The notes under the pieces were generated by a model. It saw only the letters and a list, made by a program, of their open reading frames with translations. It had not been told where the DNA came from and searched no databases. A DNA stretch of 64,000 nt from Enemella evansiae. GTDB taxonomy: Bacteria; Actinomycetota; Actinomycetes; Propionibacteriales; Propionibacteriaceae. Positions 16,770-26,744 of the stretch are shown in pieces. The position numbers and the translations under genes were made by a program. The DNA lies in assembly GCF_002250705.1 (NCBI RefSeq), contig NZ_NMVP01000033.1:1-64000 (forward strand), read 5' to 3'. Position 1 is the stretch's first letter; each line of letters starts with the position of its first letter.

Positions 16770-18620
16770 TCAGCCCTCGGCGAGCGCGCCCAGTCGGACC
16801 CGGGTCGAGTCCACCGGGTCCATCACGATCGCGTACCGCGCCGCGGACATCCCCCACGGGACGACGGCCTTGGCGTCCATCTCCAGCGGCTGCAACTCAC
16901 CATTCCAGAACATCTTGTTGCCGTCGCGGGTGCCGTAGAGGTTCTTGGCGTCGGCCAGCGTGGAGGACCAGCGGTCGACGACCTCGGTCCTGCCGTCCGA
17001 CAGCCGGGCCAGCAGCGGGCCCGCGGAGGCGAACTCCCGGTTCGGCGAGACGATCAGCCGCAGCCCCGACTTGACCACGTCGGTGGCGAGGGTCCCGGAG
17101 GCGAGCAGCTTGCCGCTGTCGGCATCGAAGAGGGCGACGGTACGCCGGGCCGGGTCGGCGGTGTCACCCCAGGCGGCGATCACCCCGCGGGCGGACCAGG
17201 CCACCTGCATGTCGCCGACGGTGCCATCGGGCGTACGCTCCGGGCGGACCTCGCGCGGCGCGGTACCCTGGTTGGGCGAGTTGATCGTCCACCCGCCGCG
17301 CGGCGGTGAGGAGAGCAGGTTGCCGTCCGGGGTGGCGGCGAGCGCGACGTGATCGGGCGGCAGGGTGACCGGGGCCAGCGCGCCGGCCGCGTTCACCACC
17401 CAGAACTCGCTGCCGGTGGAGACCAGCAGGCCGCCGCCGTCGGAGTGCAGCAGCGCCTTGGGCGCCAGGGTGATGGTGCGCGGCTCCTCACCCGGGTTGT
17501 CCAGCCGCCAGAGCAGCAGATTGGTGCCGTCGACGATGCCGCTGACCGGTACGCCCTGGGTGACGGCCAGGAACGGCTTGGCGTCCTTGGTCACGCTGTT
17601 GGTGGTGCTGGTCAGCACGGCCTGGCCGGTATCGGCGTTCAGCACGCGCAGGACGCCGGCACCGTCGATGTAGGCGACCCGGTTGTCGAGCACCGCGACC
17701 GACCCGGTGACCGGGATCTCGGTGGACCAGACGAACCGCTGCGACCAGCCGGGCGGGGCGGGACGGCTGAGTTCCTTGGCGGCGGCACTGCTGGCCGTCG
17801 ACTGGCTGGCGCGCTGGAACTGGCTGATCCCGAAGAGCAGCACCCCGGCCAGCGCGACCGCGCCGATCACCAGTGCGGCGATGGCCCGGTTGGTGTTCCG
17901 CTTGCCCTTGTTGTTGGGGACCGCCTTGGCCCCGGCCGGCGGGCCGCCCGGCGTACCGGGTTGTGGCGGATAGGTCGCCGAGGGCTGGTTCAGCGGCATC
18001 GGCGCGGAGGCCTGCGACATCGGGTGGGGCGCGGAGGCCTGCGACATCGGGTGGCTGGCCGAGACCGGGGTGGTGCCGGGCTGGTACGCCGACGCCGGGT
18101 GGTAGGCGGAGGCGGGCGGCTGCATCGGATCCGGGCCGGGCAGCACGGGGCTGGGCGGCGGCGGGCCCGGCTGCTGCTGGTAACCCTGCTCCGGGTGACC
18201 GGGCTCGGGATAACCCTGCTCCGGGTAGCCCTGGTTCTCATATCCCGGCCCGATCACGTAGCGCTGCGGCGGCTCGGGTTCGGGGAAGGAGAGGTGGGTG
18301 GGGTCCTCGGCCGGCGCCGGACCCGGATGGAAGGGCTCACCGGGTCCCGGCTGGTACGCCTCCCCGGGCGGCGGGTACTGGGCGTAGGGCTGCTGTGGTG
18401 GCACCGGGGGTTGCGGGAATCCCTGCTGCTGCGGGAATTCGGGCTGCGGGCTCCCTGGCTGGGGCTGCTCCCCCGCCGGCCCGACGGGCGGCTCCTCGGA
18501 CGGGCGCTCTGCGGGCTGCGCACCGGGCGCCCACATCAGGTCCTCGGGACGATGCGGGCGATACCAGTGCTCACGCCCGTTCCCCGTCCCGCCCCGGGGC
18601 TGATCCTCGGGGCGGGTCAT
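16770..18620 (-). CDS. Proline-rich, membrane-anchored beta-propeller protein
   Basis: A 616-residue protein. Residues 1-235 are Pro/Gln/Gly-rich and disordered, with repeats such as QGYPEQGYPEPGHPEQGYQ and SASHPMSQASAPHPMSQ. One membrane helix (AIAALVIGAVALAGVLLFGI) follows near residue 250. The extracellular part has WD/PQQ-like blades: NRVAYIDGAGVLRVLNADTG, TVALFDADSGKLLASGTLA and LARLSDGRTEVVDRWSSTL. It is co-transcribed with the next propeller gene and shares its topology, so the two may form one envelope complex. Function unknown. ATG 18620 was used. Confidence 0.75.
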   Translation of the reverse strand: MTRPEDQPRGGTGNGREHWYRPHRPEDLMWAPGAQPAERPSEEPPVGPAGEQPQPGSPQPEFPQQQGFPQPPVPPQQPYAQYPPPGEAYQPGPGEPFHPGPAPAEDPTHLSFPEPEPPQRYVIGPGYENQGYPEQGYPEPGHPEQGYQQQPGPPPPSPVLPGPDPMQPPASAYHPASAYQPGTTPVSASHPMSQASAPHPMSQASAPMPLNQPSATYPPQPGTPGGPPAGAKAVPNNKGKRNTNRAIAALVIGAVALAGVLLFGISQFQRASQSTASSAAAKELSRPAPPGWSQRFVWSTEIPVTGSVAVLDNRVAYIDGAGVLRVLNADTGQAVLTSTTNSVTKDAKPFLAVTQGVPVSGIVDGTNLLLWRLDNPGEEPRTITLAPKALLHSDGGGLLVSTGSEFWVVNAAGALAPVTLPPDHVALAATPDGNLLSSPPRGGWTINSPNQGTAPREVRPERTPDGTVGDMQVAWSARGVIAAWGDTADPARRTVALFDADSGKLLASGTLATDVVKSGLRLIVSPNREFASAGPLLARLSDGRTEVVDRWSSTLADAKNLYGTRDGNKMFWNGELQPLEMDAKAVVPWGMSAARYAIVMDPVDSTRVRLGALAEG

Positions 18621-18670
18621 CGCGATGTCCGTTCGATCACGCAGTCACCGCCGGTCTGGCGATGGCGTCC

Positions 18671-20269
18671 TCAACGGGTACGCCGGGAGACTGCGCGGGT
18701 ACGACGCGGTGAGGTCACCGCCAGCGGGCGCTGATGGGAGACGGCGGCCGAGCCACCGTCACCGGTATCGCTGCTGGAGGTGTCCGCCGTCGGGGTGGTG
18801 GCCGGTTTCGGGGCCGCCGTGGTGGTGGCCTTGGTCGTCGGCGTCGCCTTCGGGGTGGCCGACTTGCTGGGCGCCTTGCTCGCGCTCGGCGTGTTCGTCG
18901 CCAGGGTGACCTTCTTCTTGGCGGGCGAGGTCGGCGTCGAGCTGGCCTTCGGCGTGCTGCTCGCCTTCGGGGCGTTGCTCGCCTTCGGGGCCGCGGTCTT
19001 GGACGCCGAGGTAGTCGGCGTCGCGGTGGCCTTGGGCACGTTCGGCGCCGGCGTGGTCGACTCCGGGGCCGTCGGTGTCGCGGAGGGCGTATCGGTCGGG
19101 GTCGCGGTCGGGCTCTCGCTCGGCGCCGGGCTCTCGGTCGGCGTGGGGCTCTCCGTGGGCGTGGGCGTCGGGCTCGGGGTCTGGGACGGCGCCGGCTCGA
19201 AGCCCTCAGACGGCTCTACGCCGAACGGCGCTTCTGCAGTCAGCGTGCCCTCGCTCGGATAGGTCTGCGCCTCCGGCGGGTAGCCGAACTGCTGCGGGCT
19301 GAGGTTCAGTTCGAAACGCCAGTCCGAGAATCGCTGGATCGTCCTGTCCGGCATCGTGACAATCACCTCACCATTACCGCGGACAGTCACATTCAAGGTG
19401 AGCGTCTGCTCAGCCCCGCCATCCTTCGCCGTGATCGTGTAACTGAGGACATAGTCACCCGGCCAGGTAGGCGAGTCGGCAGTCAGTTTGAGCATCCGTC
19501 CGGCGTCGTCAAAGTCGGCGTTCGCATTCCGGAACTCAAGCGTCCGCCCCGGGGTGGTCGGCGTCGGGCTCGTGGTCGGCGGGGTAGGCGACGTGGTGGG
19601 CGGTTCCGGCGACGTGGTCGGGGGTTCCGGCGACGTGGTCGGGGGTTCCGGCGAGGTGGTCGGGGGTTCCGGCGAGGTGGTGGGCGGTTCCGGCGAGGTG
19701 GTCGGCGGAACCGGCGACGTCGTGGGGTCGGTCGGGTCGGTCGTGACCGGCGGGTCGGTCGGCACGGTACCCGGACCGGTCGGCTGGGTGGTCGGCTGCG
19801 AGCCATCGCCACCATCGGCGACCGGGGCCGTGGTCGGCTCCGGGGACGGGACCTCGAGGGTCGGCGGGCCGCTCGGCGACGGGGACACCTGGCCACCCTC
19901 GCCCACCTCGGTGGTGGGGGCCGGGGTGGCGCCCGGGTCACGGCCGATGCCGGTACCGGTGTTCTCGGAGGTGTCCCGGCCGACACCCGACTCGGAGCCC
20001 TCCTCCTCACCGGGCTGGTTGCCCGGGGGCGGCGGCTGGGTCGGGTCGGTGTTCGGGGTGGAGCCCGGCTGCTGGCTGCCGCCCTGCGACGACGGACCGG
20101 AGGATCCCGGGGGCGCGATCGTCTGCTGGGCGGTGGGGTTGGTCTCCTCAGACTTCTTGTCGCCGGTGAAAGCGATCACTCCGGCGATCAGCATCACCAG
20201 GGCGACGACCGCGGACAGGGTCCAGCCGATCAACCCCTTGCGCGATGCCGCGGTTCCCTGTGTGGACAC
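18671..20269 (-). CDS. Ser/Thr/Pro-rich single-pass membrane protein
   Basis: A 532-residue protein anchored by an N-terminal helix (residues 13-35, GLIGWTLSAVVALVMLIAGV). It has a long Pro/Thr/Ser stalk with eight 7-residue units of the TTSPEPP kind near residues 178-235, then a compact beta domain (residues about 237-345, LEFRNANADFDDAGRMLKLT), then a second stalk of PTESPTPTESP and KASSTPKASSTP repeats. It ends in a basic tail (RRTRAVSRRTR) and has no LPxTG signal. Such stalks are usual targets for O-mannosylation and for spanning the cell wall. The beta domain uses less GC-rich codons than its surroundings, hinting at separate origin. It lies directly behind hisH. The start is GTG 20269. 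Confidence 0.7.
   Translation of the reverse strand: MSTQGTAASRKGLIGWTLSAVVALVMLIAGVIAFTGDKKSEETNPTAQQTIAPPGSSGPSSQGGSQQPGSTPNTDPTQPPPPGNQPGEEEGSESGVGRDTSENTGTGIGRDPGATPAPTTEVGEGGQVSPSPSGPPTLEVPSPEPTTAPVADGGDGSQPTTQPTGPGTVPTDPPVTTDPTDPTTSPVPPTTSPEPPTTSPEPPTTSPEPPTTSPEPPTTSPEPPTTSPTPPTTSPTPTTPGRTLEFRNANADFDDAGRMLKLTADSPTWPGDYVLSYTITAKDGGAEQTLTLNVTVRGNGEVIVTMPDRTIQRFSDWRFELNLSPQQFGYPPEAQTYPSEGTLTAEAPFGVEPSEGFEPAPSQTPSPTPTPTESPTPTESPAPSESPTATPTDTPSATPTAPESTTPAPNVPKATATPTTSASKTAAPKASNAPKASSTPKASSTPTSPAKKKVTLATNTPSASKAPSKSATPKATPTTKATTTAAPKPATTPTADTSSSDTGDGGSAAVSHQRPLAVTSPRRTRAVSRRTR
19558..19725. repeat. 21-base tandem repeats encoding TTSPEPP units
   Basis: Eight units of 21 bases run through the stalk region; five encode TTSPEPP exactly and the others carry Val, Thr or both. 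The nearly identical units make copy number likely to vary between strains. Confidence 0.8.
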
Positions 20270-20308
20270 GTTGTCATACCCCTTCAGCTGCCAGAGATTC
20301 CAGACCGC

Positions 20309-20314
20309 ACCCTA
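20309..20314 (-). promoter_or_regulatory. -10 motif TAGGGT for the Ser/Thr/Pro-rich protein gene
   Basis: Read on the minus strand, TAGGGT lies about 40 bases before the GTG at 20269, with GAAGGGG between them as ribosome-binding site. The hisH-to-20269 gap is only 85 bases, so read-through from his is also possible. Confidence 0.35.
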
Positions 20315-20354
20315 ATGCATCGGGGGTCGAACGTGAGAATCTCATCACGTCTGT

Positions 20355-20996
20355 TCAGCTACCGTTCAATTCCATAATCCAGTTCGTCAGCAGGCAACCC
20401 CCTGACTGCCCTGACTTTTCAGGGTGGAACTGGGTACCCGACAACGCGCCCTGCTCCACCGCGGCGACGAACCGCCCCTGCTCCAGCTCGCACCAGGTCA
20501 CCCCATCGAGACCCTCGTCCCGGCGTACCCCATAGGAATGCACGAAATAGAACCAGTCGTCGGCGACCCCCCGGAACAACCGCGTATCGGCCGGTGGTTG
20601 CACGGTGTTCCAGCCCATGTGCGGCAGCCGGTGGGCGTCCAGCTTCTCGACCACCCCGGGCAGTACGCCGACCCCGGCGGTCCGCTCGCCGTGCTCGATG
20701 CCCTCTGAGAACAGGATCTGGTAACCGACGCAGATGCCCAGCACCGGCCGGCCGGCGGCGACCCGTTCGCGGATCACCCGGTCCCCCTGCACCGACCGCA
20801 GCCCGGCCATGCAGGCGGCGAACGCGCCCACTCCGGGGACGACGAGCCCGTCGGCGGCCAGCGCCGCCTCCGGATCGGCGGTCAGCTCGACCCGCGCCCC
20901 GGTCCGCGCCAGCGCCCGGTAGGCCGACCTGAGATTCCCCGAGCCGTAGTCGAGCAGCGCGACGCTCGGCGTACCGGTGGTCTCGGCAGCCGTCAC
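20355..20996 (-). CDS. hisH: Imidazole glycerol phosphate synthase glutaminase subunit HisH
   Basis: A 213-residue class I glutamine amidotransferase that feeds ammonia to HisF. Visible parts are [31 protein letters not shown] (oxyanion strand), [11 protein letters not shown] with the nucleophilic Cys, LPHMGWNTV, and [10 protein letters not shown] with the catalytic His and Glu. GTG 20996 overlaps hisB by GTGA. In most actinobacteria hisA follows directly; here the next gene is the Ser/Thr/Pro-rich protein and hisA is 15 kb on. hisF is not in the window. Confidence 0.95.
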   Translation of the reverse strand: MTAAETTGTPSVALLDYGSGNLRSAYRALARTGARVELTADPEAALAADGLVVPGVGAFAACMAGLRSVQGDRVIRERVAAGRPVLGICVGYQILFSEGIEHGERTAGVGVLPGVVEKLDAHRLPHMGWNTVQPPADTRLFRGVADDWFYFVHSYGVRRDEGLDGVTWCELEQGRFVAAVEQGALSGTQFHPEKSGQSGGCLLTNWIMELNGS

Positions 20997-21619
20997 AGGG
21001 CGCCCTTGGTGCTCGGTACCCCGCTGACCCGCGGATCGGGTTCGACCGCGGCGCGCAGCGCCCGGGCGAGCGCCTTGAACTGGGCCTCCACGATGTGGTG
21101 CGGGTCGCGGCCCCGGATCAGCTCCAGGTGGATGCACAGCCCGGCGTTGTGCGCCAGCGTCTCCACCACGTGCTGGGTCATCGAACCGGCATAGGGCGTC
21201 CCGGGCCGGCCATCGGGAGTCGGTCCCCCGCCGATCAGCGCGTACGCCTGGGCGTCCGGTTCGCCGACGACGACCGCGTACGGCCGGCCGGCGACGTCGA
21301 CGACGCAGCTGGCCAGCGCCTCATCGAGCGGCACCTGGGCGTCGCCGTAGCGGCGGATCCCCTTCTTGTCCCCCAGCGCCTCGCGCAGCGCCTGGCCGAG
21401 CACGATCGCGGTGTCCTCGATGACGTGGTGCCCGTCGATCCAGACATCGCCGGTGGCCTCGACCTCCAGGTCGATCAGCGAGTGCTTGCTCAGCGCGGTG
21501 AGCATGTGGTCATAGAAGCCGACTCCGGTGCTGATCACCGACAGCCCGCTGCCGTCCAGGTCGAGGGTGACCTTGATCCGCGACTCGGAGGTCTCCCGTT
21601 CGACGGTCGCCTTGCGCAT
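20993..21619 (-). CDS. hisB: Imidazoleglycerol-phosphate dehydratase HisB
   Basis: A 208-residue monofunctional dehydratase that turns IGP into imidazole acetol phosphate using two Mn ions. Metal-binding blocks are [17 protein letters not shown] and [16 protein letters not shown]. It lacks the phosphatase domain found in enterobacteria, so histidinol phosphatase must be encoded elsewhere. ATG 21619 shares one base with the hisC stop. Confidence 0.97.
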   Translation of the reverse strand: MRKATVERETSESRIKVTLDLDGSGLSVISTGVGFYDHMLTALSKHSLIDLEVEATGDVWIDGHHVIEDTAIVLGQALREALGDKKGIRRYGDAQVPLDEALASCVVDVAGRPYAVVVGEPDAQAYALIGGGPTPDGRPGTPYAGSMTQHVVETLAHNAGLCIHLELIRGRDPHHIVEAQFKALARALRAAVEPDPRVSGVPSTKGAL

Positions 21620-22782
21620 CAGCGCACTCCCTTCTTGAGCTGCCCGGTGAGCGACTCCTTGAATGCATCGATCTCCTCCGGCGTACCGATCGAGACCCGC
21701 AGCATCCCCGCGGGCCCGGTCTCCCGGATCAGTACGCCGTCATCGAGCAGACCCTGCCAGACCGCGTGCCGGTCGGCGAAGCGGCCGAAGAGCACGAAGT
21801 TGGCGTCGCTGGGCGCCACCTCCAGCCCCTGCCCGGTGAGCCAGTCGACCAGCTCGTCCCGGCCGGCCCGCAGCGCGGCGACATGCGCCATCATCTCCGC
21901 GGCATTGTCCAGCGCCACCGAGGCGACCGCCTGGGTGACCGCGGAGAGGTGGTAGGGCAGCCGGACGATCCGGCAGGCATCGACCACCGCCGGCGCCGCA
22001 GCCAGATAGCCGAGCCGGCCACCGGCGAACGCGAACGCCTTGCTCATCGTGCGGGAGACGACCAGCCGCGGATGCTCGGGCAGCAGTTCCAGCGCGGTCG
22101 GCGTACCGGGGCGGACGAACTCCTGGTAGGCCTCGTCGACCACCACCATGCCCGGCGCGACGGCGAGCACCGCCTCGATCGTCGCCAACGGGGTCGCGGT
22201 CCCGGTCGGATTGTTCGGGGTGGTGATCACCACGACATCCGGCCGGTGCTGCTCGACCGCGGCGACCGCGCGCTCCGGGTCCAGGGTGAAGTCGTCGGCG
22301 CGCGGTGCGGTCAGATAGTCGGTGAAGGTGTTGCGGGCGTACTCGGGATACATCGAATAGGTCGGGGTGAACGACAGCATCGTCCGCCCCGGTCCGCCGA
22401 AGGCCTGCAGCAGGTGGGTCATCACCTCGTTCGACCCGTTCGCGGCCCAGATCTGGTCGCGGGTCAGGTCGTGACCCAGGTACGCGGCCAGCCGCTCGCG
22501 CAGCGCGGTCGCCTCCCGGTCCGGATAGCGGTTCATCCCCGAGGCCGCCTCCGCCGCCGCGGTCGCGATCTGATCGAGTACGCGATCGCTGGGCGGGTAG
22601 GGGTTCTCGTTCACGTTGAGCAGCACCGGCACGTCGAGCTGCGGGGCACCGTAGGGCTGCTCCCCCTCCAGCCCCGGTCGCAGCGGGAGATCCGCCAGTT
22701 CCACGTTCCCCGAGTAGGCCGCCTGCGGCCCCTTTCCACGTTCCCTGAGCGAGGCCGCTTGCGGCCGAGTCGAAGGGTTCAC
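21619..22782 (-). CDS. hisC: Histidinol-phosphate aminotransferase HisC, with repeat-derived N-terminus
   Basis: A 387-residue PLP enzyme that transaminates imidazole acetol phosphate. Key features are [55 protein letters not shown] and [18 protein letters not shown] with the PLP lysine. The GTG start at 22782 overlaps the hisD stop by GTGA. Residues 2-26 ([15 protein letters not shown] then [10 protein letters not shown]) are translated from two palindromic elements, so the natural start was probably nearer VELADLPLR; internal GTG 22707 (residue 26) is an alternative start, though without clear ribosome-binding site. Confidence 0.95.
   Translation of the reverse strand: MNPSTRPQAASLRERGKGPQAAYSGNVELADLPLRPGLEGEQPYGAPQLDVPVLLNVNENPYPPSDRVLDQIATAAAEAASGMNRYPDREATALRERLAAYLGHDLTRDQIWAANGSNEVMTHLLQAFGGPGRTMLSFTPTYSMYPEYARNTFTDYLTAPRADDFTLDPERAVAAVEQHRPDVVVITTPNNPTGTATPLATIEAVLAVAPGMVVVDEAYQEFVRPGTPTALELLPEHPRLVVSRTMSKAFAFAGGRLGYLAAAPAVVDACRIVRLPYHLSAVTQAVASVALDNAAEMMAHVAALRAGRDELVDWLTGQGLEVAPSDANFVLFGRFADRHAVWQGLLDDGVLIRETGPAGMLRVSIGTPEEIDAFKESLTGQLKKGVR
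22705..22782. repeat. Two palindromic elements inside the hisC 5' end
   Basis: Read on the minus strand, the first has CCCTTCGACTCG, stem GGCCGC-AA-GCGGCC and CTCGCTCAGGG; the second has stem GGCCGC-AG-GCGGCC and ends CTACTCGGGG. Both lie between the coupled GTG start and the conserved part of HisC and keep the frame open. Confidence 0.85.
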
Positions 22783-24122
22783 GAGAGCTCCTCGAAACGC
22801 ACGGTCACCGCCGCACCGTGGGCCGGCAGCTCCTCGGCCTCGGCGAAGGTCTCGACGTCGCGGCGTACCTCGGCCAGCGCATCCCGGTCGTATTCGATCA
22901 GGTGCACCGCGCGCAGGAACGACTTCACATTCAGCCCGCTGCTGTGCGCGGCGGCACCGGCCGTCGGCAGCACGTGGGTGGAGCCGGCGACATAGTCCCC
23001 CAGCGACACCGGCGAGTAGCCGCCGATGAAGATGGCGCCGGCATTGGTCACCCGCTGGGCCACCCCGAAGGCGTTCCGGGTGTGGATCTCCAGGTGTTCG
23101 GCGGCGTACGCGTCCACCACGGCCAGGCCCTGGTCGAGGTCGTCGACCAGCACGATCCCGGACTGTTCGCCGGCCAGCGCGGTCCGGATCCGCTCGGTGT
23201 GGCGGGTACGCCGGATCTGCGGTTCGAGCTCGGCCTGCACCGCCTCGGCGAGCTCGGTCGAGTCGGTGACCAGCACCGACCCGGCCAGCGGATCGTGCTC
23301 GGCCTGGGAGATCAGATCGGCGGCGACATGGGTCGGATCGGCGGTGTCGTCGGCGAGGATGGCGATCTCGGTGGGGCCGGCCTCGGAGTCGATGCCGATC
23401 CGGCCCTTGAGCAGCCGCTTGGCGGCGACCACGTAGATGTTGCCGGGGCCGGTGACCAGGTCGACCTTCTCGATCAGCCCGGGCACCCCGTGGGCGAACA
23501 TCGCCACCGCCTGGGCGCCGCCCACGGCGTACACCTCGTCGATGCCGAGGATCGAACACAGCGCGAGGATGTTGGGGTGCGGTTCGCCACCGAATTCGAC
23601 CTGCGGCGGGGAGGTGACCGCGATCGAGCCGACGCCGGCGACCTGGGCGGGGACGACGTTCATGATCACGCTGGAGGCGAGCGGGGCCAGCCCGCCCGGG
23701 ACGTAGAGGCCGACGCGGTTCACCGGGATCATCTTCTGGATGATCCGGGCGCCGTCGGCGACCTGCACCTCGACCTGCTGCTCACCGAGCTCGGCCTCGC
23801 TGACCCGGCGGCGGCGTTCGATCGCGACCTCGAAGGCCTTGCGGACCTCGGGATCGAGGGCCTTCTCCGCCTCGGCGAGCCGTTCGGCGGGCACGCGGAA
23901 ACTGGTCGGGACGACGCGGTCGAAGCGCTCGGAGAGTTCCCGCAGCGCGGTCTCGCCGCGGGCCGCGACGTCCTCGACGACCGGGCGCACCGCGGCCATC
24001 GCCTGCTCGACGTCGAAGGCTGCCCGCGGCACCACGCCGGTGAGATCCTCGGTCCGCGAATGGCCGCGCAGGTCGATCACGCGCAGGTGGGTCGTCGGCT
24101 GGGTCTCAGTGGATTCAGGCAC
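22779..24122 (-). CDS. hisD: Histidinol dehydrogenase HisD
   Basis: A 447-residue zinc enzyme doing the last two oxidations of histidine synthesis. Typical blocks are [95 protein letters not shown] and [15 protein letters not shown], which include the zinc ligands and catalytic residues. GTG 24122 starts the operon hisD-C-B-H. It is divergent from an alpha/beta hydrolase gene across 80 bases. Confidence 0.97.
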   Translation of the reverse strand: MPESTETQPTTHLRVIDLRGHSRTEDLTGVVPRAAFDVEQAMAAVRPVVEDVAARGETALRELSERFDRVVPTSFRVPAERLAEAEKALDPEVRKAFEVAIERRRRVSEAELGEQQVEVQVADGARIIQKMIPVNRVGLYVPGGLAPLASSVIMNVVPAQVAGVGSIAVTSPPQVEFGGEPHPNILALCSILGIDEVYAVGGAQAVAMFAHGVPGLIEKVDLVTGPGNIYVVAAKRLLKGRIGIDSEAGPTEIAILADDTADPTHVAADLISQAEHDPLAGSVLVTDSTELAEAVQAELEPQIRRTRHTERIRTALAGEQSGIVLVDDLDQGLAVVDAYAAEHLEIHTRNAFGVAQRVTNAGAIFIGGYSPVSLGDYVAGSTHVLPTAGAAAHSSGLNVKSFLRAVHLIEYDRDALAEVRRDVETFAEAEELPAHGAAVTVRFEELS

Positions 24123-24189
24123 GCCCGCGATTCTACGGAGTCGCGCGGGTGGTTCCGACCAGTTACTGCGCGCTGAGAAGCCGATTCCC

Positions 24190-24195
24190 TAGGAT
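24190..24195 (+). promoter_or_regulatory. -10 motif TAGGAT of the hydrolase gene at 24203
   Basis: TAGGAT ends seven bases before ATG 24203; no Shine-Dalgarno lies between, so the message is probably leaderless. Confidence 0.55.
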
Positions 24196-24202
24196 CAGGC
24201 GC

Positions 24203-25057
24203 ATGGAGTCGATCGTGGTCACCACGGCCGGCCCGGTCGAGGTGTGCCTGCGGCCGGGTGAGCTGTCGCCGGTGCTGCTGCTGGGCGGTGGGCACACGAC
24301 CGCCCGGACCCCGATCGGCCAGGAGCTCTATTCCGAGCTCGGGCACACGGTGGTCACGGTTTCCCGGCCCGGGTACGGCCGGACCTCGGTGGGCCCGTTG
24401 ACCGCGGCCGAGTTCGGCCCGCTGCTGGTCGAGGTCTGCGATCGGATGGGTCTGGGTCCGCTGGCGGCGGTGGTCGGCGTCTCGGTCGGTGGGCCGACCG
24501 CGGTGCAGGCGACGCTGGCGCTCGGCGAGCGGGCCCGGTCGCTGATCCTGCACAGCGCGGCCCCCTCGGCGCGGCCCTATCCCGACGCCCCGGCCCAGCG
24601 GGCGGCGGCACCGGTGGTGTTCGGGCCGAGCACGCAGGCGGTGACCTGGGCGACGGTACGCCGGAGCGTGCGCACCGATGCGGGGTTGCGGCGCCATCTG
24701 GGTCGGTTGAGCCGGTTGCCGGCGGTGCGCTGGTGGCCGGATCTGACCGAGGCCGACAAGGACGCGGCGCGGGCCACCTTCGCGGGGATGGATTCGGGGT
24801 CGGGGTTCCTGCTCGACCTGCGGCAGGGTTCACCGGCACTGCGGGCGTACCGGAGTGCCGCGCTGGCCCGGGTCGGCGTACCGACGCTGGTCACCGGCAG
24901 CCCGCACGACGGTGGTGTGGACTGGCGGCATGCCGAATCGCTGGCCGAACTGATCCCGGGTGCGGAACTGGTGAACACCGAGGCAGCGACGCACTTCTAC
25001 TGGATCGGCCCCACCCGCGGCCGGGTCTCCGGCGCGATCTCCCGCTTCCTCGGCTGA
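24203..25057 (+). CDS. Alpha/beta hydrolase
   Basis: A 284-residue hydrolase-fold protein. It has VLLLGGGHTTARTPIG near the oxyanion region, TVSRPGYGRTSVGPL, the nucleophile elbow VVGVSVGGPTAVQ with Ser near residue 95, VGVPTLVTGSPHDGG for the acid residue and AATHFYWIG for the catalytic His. No signal peptide is seen, so it is cytoplasmic. Single gene, own promoter; substrate unknown. Confidence 0.82.
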   Translation: MESIVVTTAGPVEVCLRPGELSPVLLLGGGHTTARTPIGQELYSELGHTVVTVSRPGYGRTSVGPLTAAEFGPLLVEVCDRMGLGPLAAVVGVSVGGPTAVQATLALGERARSLILHSAAPSARPYPDAPAQRAAAPVVFGPSTQAVTWATVRRSVRTDAGLRRHLGRLSRLPAVRWWPDLTEADKDAARATFAGMDSGSGFLLDLRQGSPALRAYRSAALARVGVPTLVTGSPHDGGVDWRHAESLAELIPGAELVNTEAATHFYWIGPTRGRVSGAISRFLG

Positions 25058-25148
25058 GCCGTCCCTCCGGCCCCTCCGGCCCCGGGCTGCGGTCGGGTTG
25101 GACAGCGAGTTCTCAGCACTCTCACAGCCGTACTGGCCGGTCGCCGAC

Positions 25149-25154
25149 TAGACT
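25149..25154 (+). promoter_or_regulatory. -10 motif TAGACT upstream of the gene at 25218
   Basis: TAGACT lies about 63 bases before ATG 25218. The 160-base gap from 25058 also holds a GC-rich CCCTCCGGCCCCTCCGGCCC stretch just behind the hydrolase gene but no clear stem-loop with T-run. Confidence 0.4.
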
Positions 25155-25217
25155 CCAAGTCCTACCGAGGGTCAGTACCTACCCGAACATGCGCTGGCCC
25201 GGACGGGGGAAAGATCG

Positions 25218-25679
25218 ATGTCGCTGCACCTGGCCATGAACGGCTCAACGCTCGGCGTACCAGACACCTGGAGCGGAGCCGATCGACCGGATTTCGATGC
25301 CGCCACCTTCGCTGCGCTGGAGCGCGGACCCCTCCCCGACCTCAACGATCTGGTGGTGACGATCAGCCTGGCGCAGCTGCTGCGCGCGGAATACATGGCA
25401 CCCGATGCCGAACTCGGCCGGGCGCTGCCGGTCGATCAGGTGGCGGCCGCCCACCGGGCCCTGGCGGCCTCGGCGGCCCGGCACGGTCTGACCCTGGACC
25501 TGCCGTGGCACGACCTGCCGACCTTCGAGGCGTACCGGCTGGCCCACGGCCACCAGGGCTGGACGGGTCGTCGCGCCCTGGTGGCCGAGTTCTTCGGGCC
25601 GCTGATGGATCAGCTGCAGACGTTGGAGAACGAGCGCTTCATCAACGCCCTGCGCCGCGCCGCCTCCAACGCTGGTTGA
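25218..25679 (+). CDS. Hypothetical protein, 153 residues
   Basis: I do not recognise this protein. It starts MSLHLAMNGSTLGVPDTWSG, has no membrane segment or signal, and is mostly helical with conserved-looking blocks LPDLNDLVVTISLAQLLRAE, LPWHDLPTFEAYRLAHGHQG and a C-terminal helix LMDQLQTLENERFINALRRA. A GGGGGAAAG ribosome-binding site and a real -10 motif at 25149 support it as an expressed gene. Codon use is normal for the window. It converges on the alcohol dehydrogenase gene with six bases between them. Confidence 0.72.
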   Translation: MSLHLAMNGSTLGVPDTWSGADRPDFDAATFAALERGPLPDLNDLVVTISLAQLLRAEYMAPDAELGRALPVDQVAAAHRALAASAARHGLTLDLPWHDLPTFEAYRLAHGHQGWTGRRALVAEFFGPLMDQLQTLENERFINALRRAASNAG

Positions 25680-25685
25680 GCGAGT

Positions 25686-26744
25686 TCAGTTCTTGACCGC
25701 ATCCTCGAGGGTCGCGGTGTCGATGACGAAGCGGTAGCGGACGTCGGAGCCGACGACGCGATCCCAGGCCTCGTTGATCTTGTCGGCCGAGATCACCTCG
25801 ACCTCGGCACCGATGCCCTGCTCGGCGCAGAAGTCGAGCATCTCCTGGGTCTCGGCGATGCCGCCGATCAGCGAACCGGCGAACGAACGCCGGCCCATGA
25901 TCAACGAGAACGCCTGCACCGGCATCGGCTCCGGCGGGGCGCCGACGTTGACCATCGTGCCGTCGACCGCGAGCAGGTTCAGGTACGCCCGCATGTCGAG
26001 CTGGGCGCTGACGGTGTTGATGATCAGGTCGAACTTCCCGGCCAGCTCCTCGAAGGTGGCCGGGTCCTCGGTGGCGCGGTAGTCGTCGGCACCGAGCCGC
26101 AGCCCGTCCTCCTGCTTCTTCAGCGACTGGGACAACACGGTCACCTCGGCACCCATCGCGTGCGCGAGCTGGACGGCCATGTGGCCGAGCCCGCCGAGGC
26201 CGATGACGGCGACCTTCTTGCCGGGGCCGGCACCCCAGTGCTTGAGCGGCGAGTAGGTGGTGATGCCCGCGCAGAGCAGCGGCGCGGCCTTGTCGGAGTC
26301 GATGGCGTCGGGGATCTTCAGCACGAAGTCCTCGGTGACCACGACATGGGTGGAGTAACCGCCCTGGGTCATCGTGCCGTCGACGTCGGTGGCGCCGTAG
26401 GTGCCGATGTTGCCCTTCTCGCAGAACTGCTCCTCACCGGCCTTGCAGTACTGGCATTCGCCGCAGGAGTTGACCATGCAGCCGACACCGACCCGGTCGC
26501 CGGCGGCGTGCGTGGTGACCTCGGAGCCGACCTCGGTGACGGTGCCGACGATCTCGTGACCGGTGACCAGCGGGTACTGGGCGGGGCCCCATTCGCTGCG
26601 GGCGGTGTGGATGTCGGAGTGGCAGATGCCGGCGTGGGTGATGTGGATCAGCACATCCTTGGGTCCCACCTCGCGGCGTTCGATGGTGATCGGGACGAGC
26701 GGGTCGGTGGCGGAGGTGGCGGCGTACGCGGGAACGTTCTGCAT
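25686..26744 (-). CDS. adhC: Zinc-dependent alcohol dehydrogenase, CAD/AdhC type
   Basis: A 352-residue medium-chain NADP-type alcohol/aldehyde reductase. Catalytic zinc ligands are Cys41 and His63 (GICHSD, GHE); the structural zinc site is [15 protein letters not shown]; the cofactor loop is [15 protein letters not shown]. Sequence order and length fit the cinnamyl-alcohol/YahK-AdhC subfamily, which reduces broad aldehydes. ATG 26744 was used. It stands alone, divergent from the DUF554 gene. Confidence 0.9.
   Translation of the reverse strand: MQNVPAYAATSATDPLVPITIERREVGPKDVLIHITHAGICHSDIHTARSEWGPAQYPLVTGHEIVGTVTEVGSEVTTHAAGDRVGVGCMVNSCGECQYCKAGEEQFCEKGNIGTYGATDVDGTMTQGGYSTHVVVTEDFVLKIPDAIDSDKAAPLLCAGITTYSPLKHWGAGPGKKVAVIGLGGLGHMAVQLAHAMGAEVTVLSQSLKKQEDGLRLGADDYRATEDPATFEELAGKFDLIINTVSAQLDMRAYLNLLAVDGTMVNVGAPPEPMPVQAFSLIMGRRSFAGSLIGGIAETQEMLDFCAEQGIGAEVEVISADKINEAWDRVVGSDVRYRFVIDTATLEDAVKN

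Noticed and set aside
18671..20269. Sortase-anchored surface protein
   Set aside because: There is no LPxTG motif or C-terminal hydrophobic segment; the anchor is N-terminal and the C-terminus is basic.
21619..23559. HisC frame extended to 646 residues
   Set aside because: The upstream 260 codons run antiframe through hisD and are Arg-rich; GTG 22782 with GTGA overlap is the proper start.
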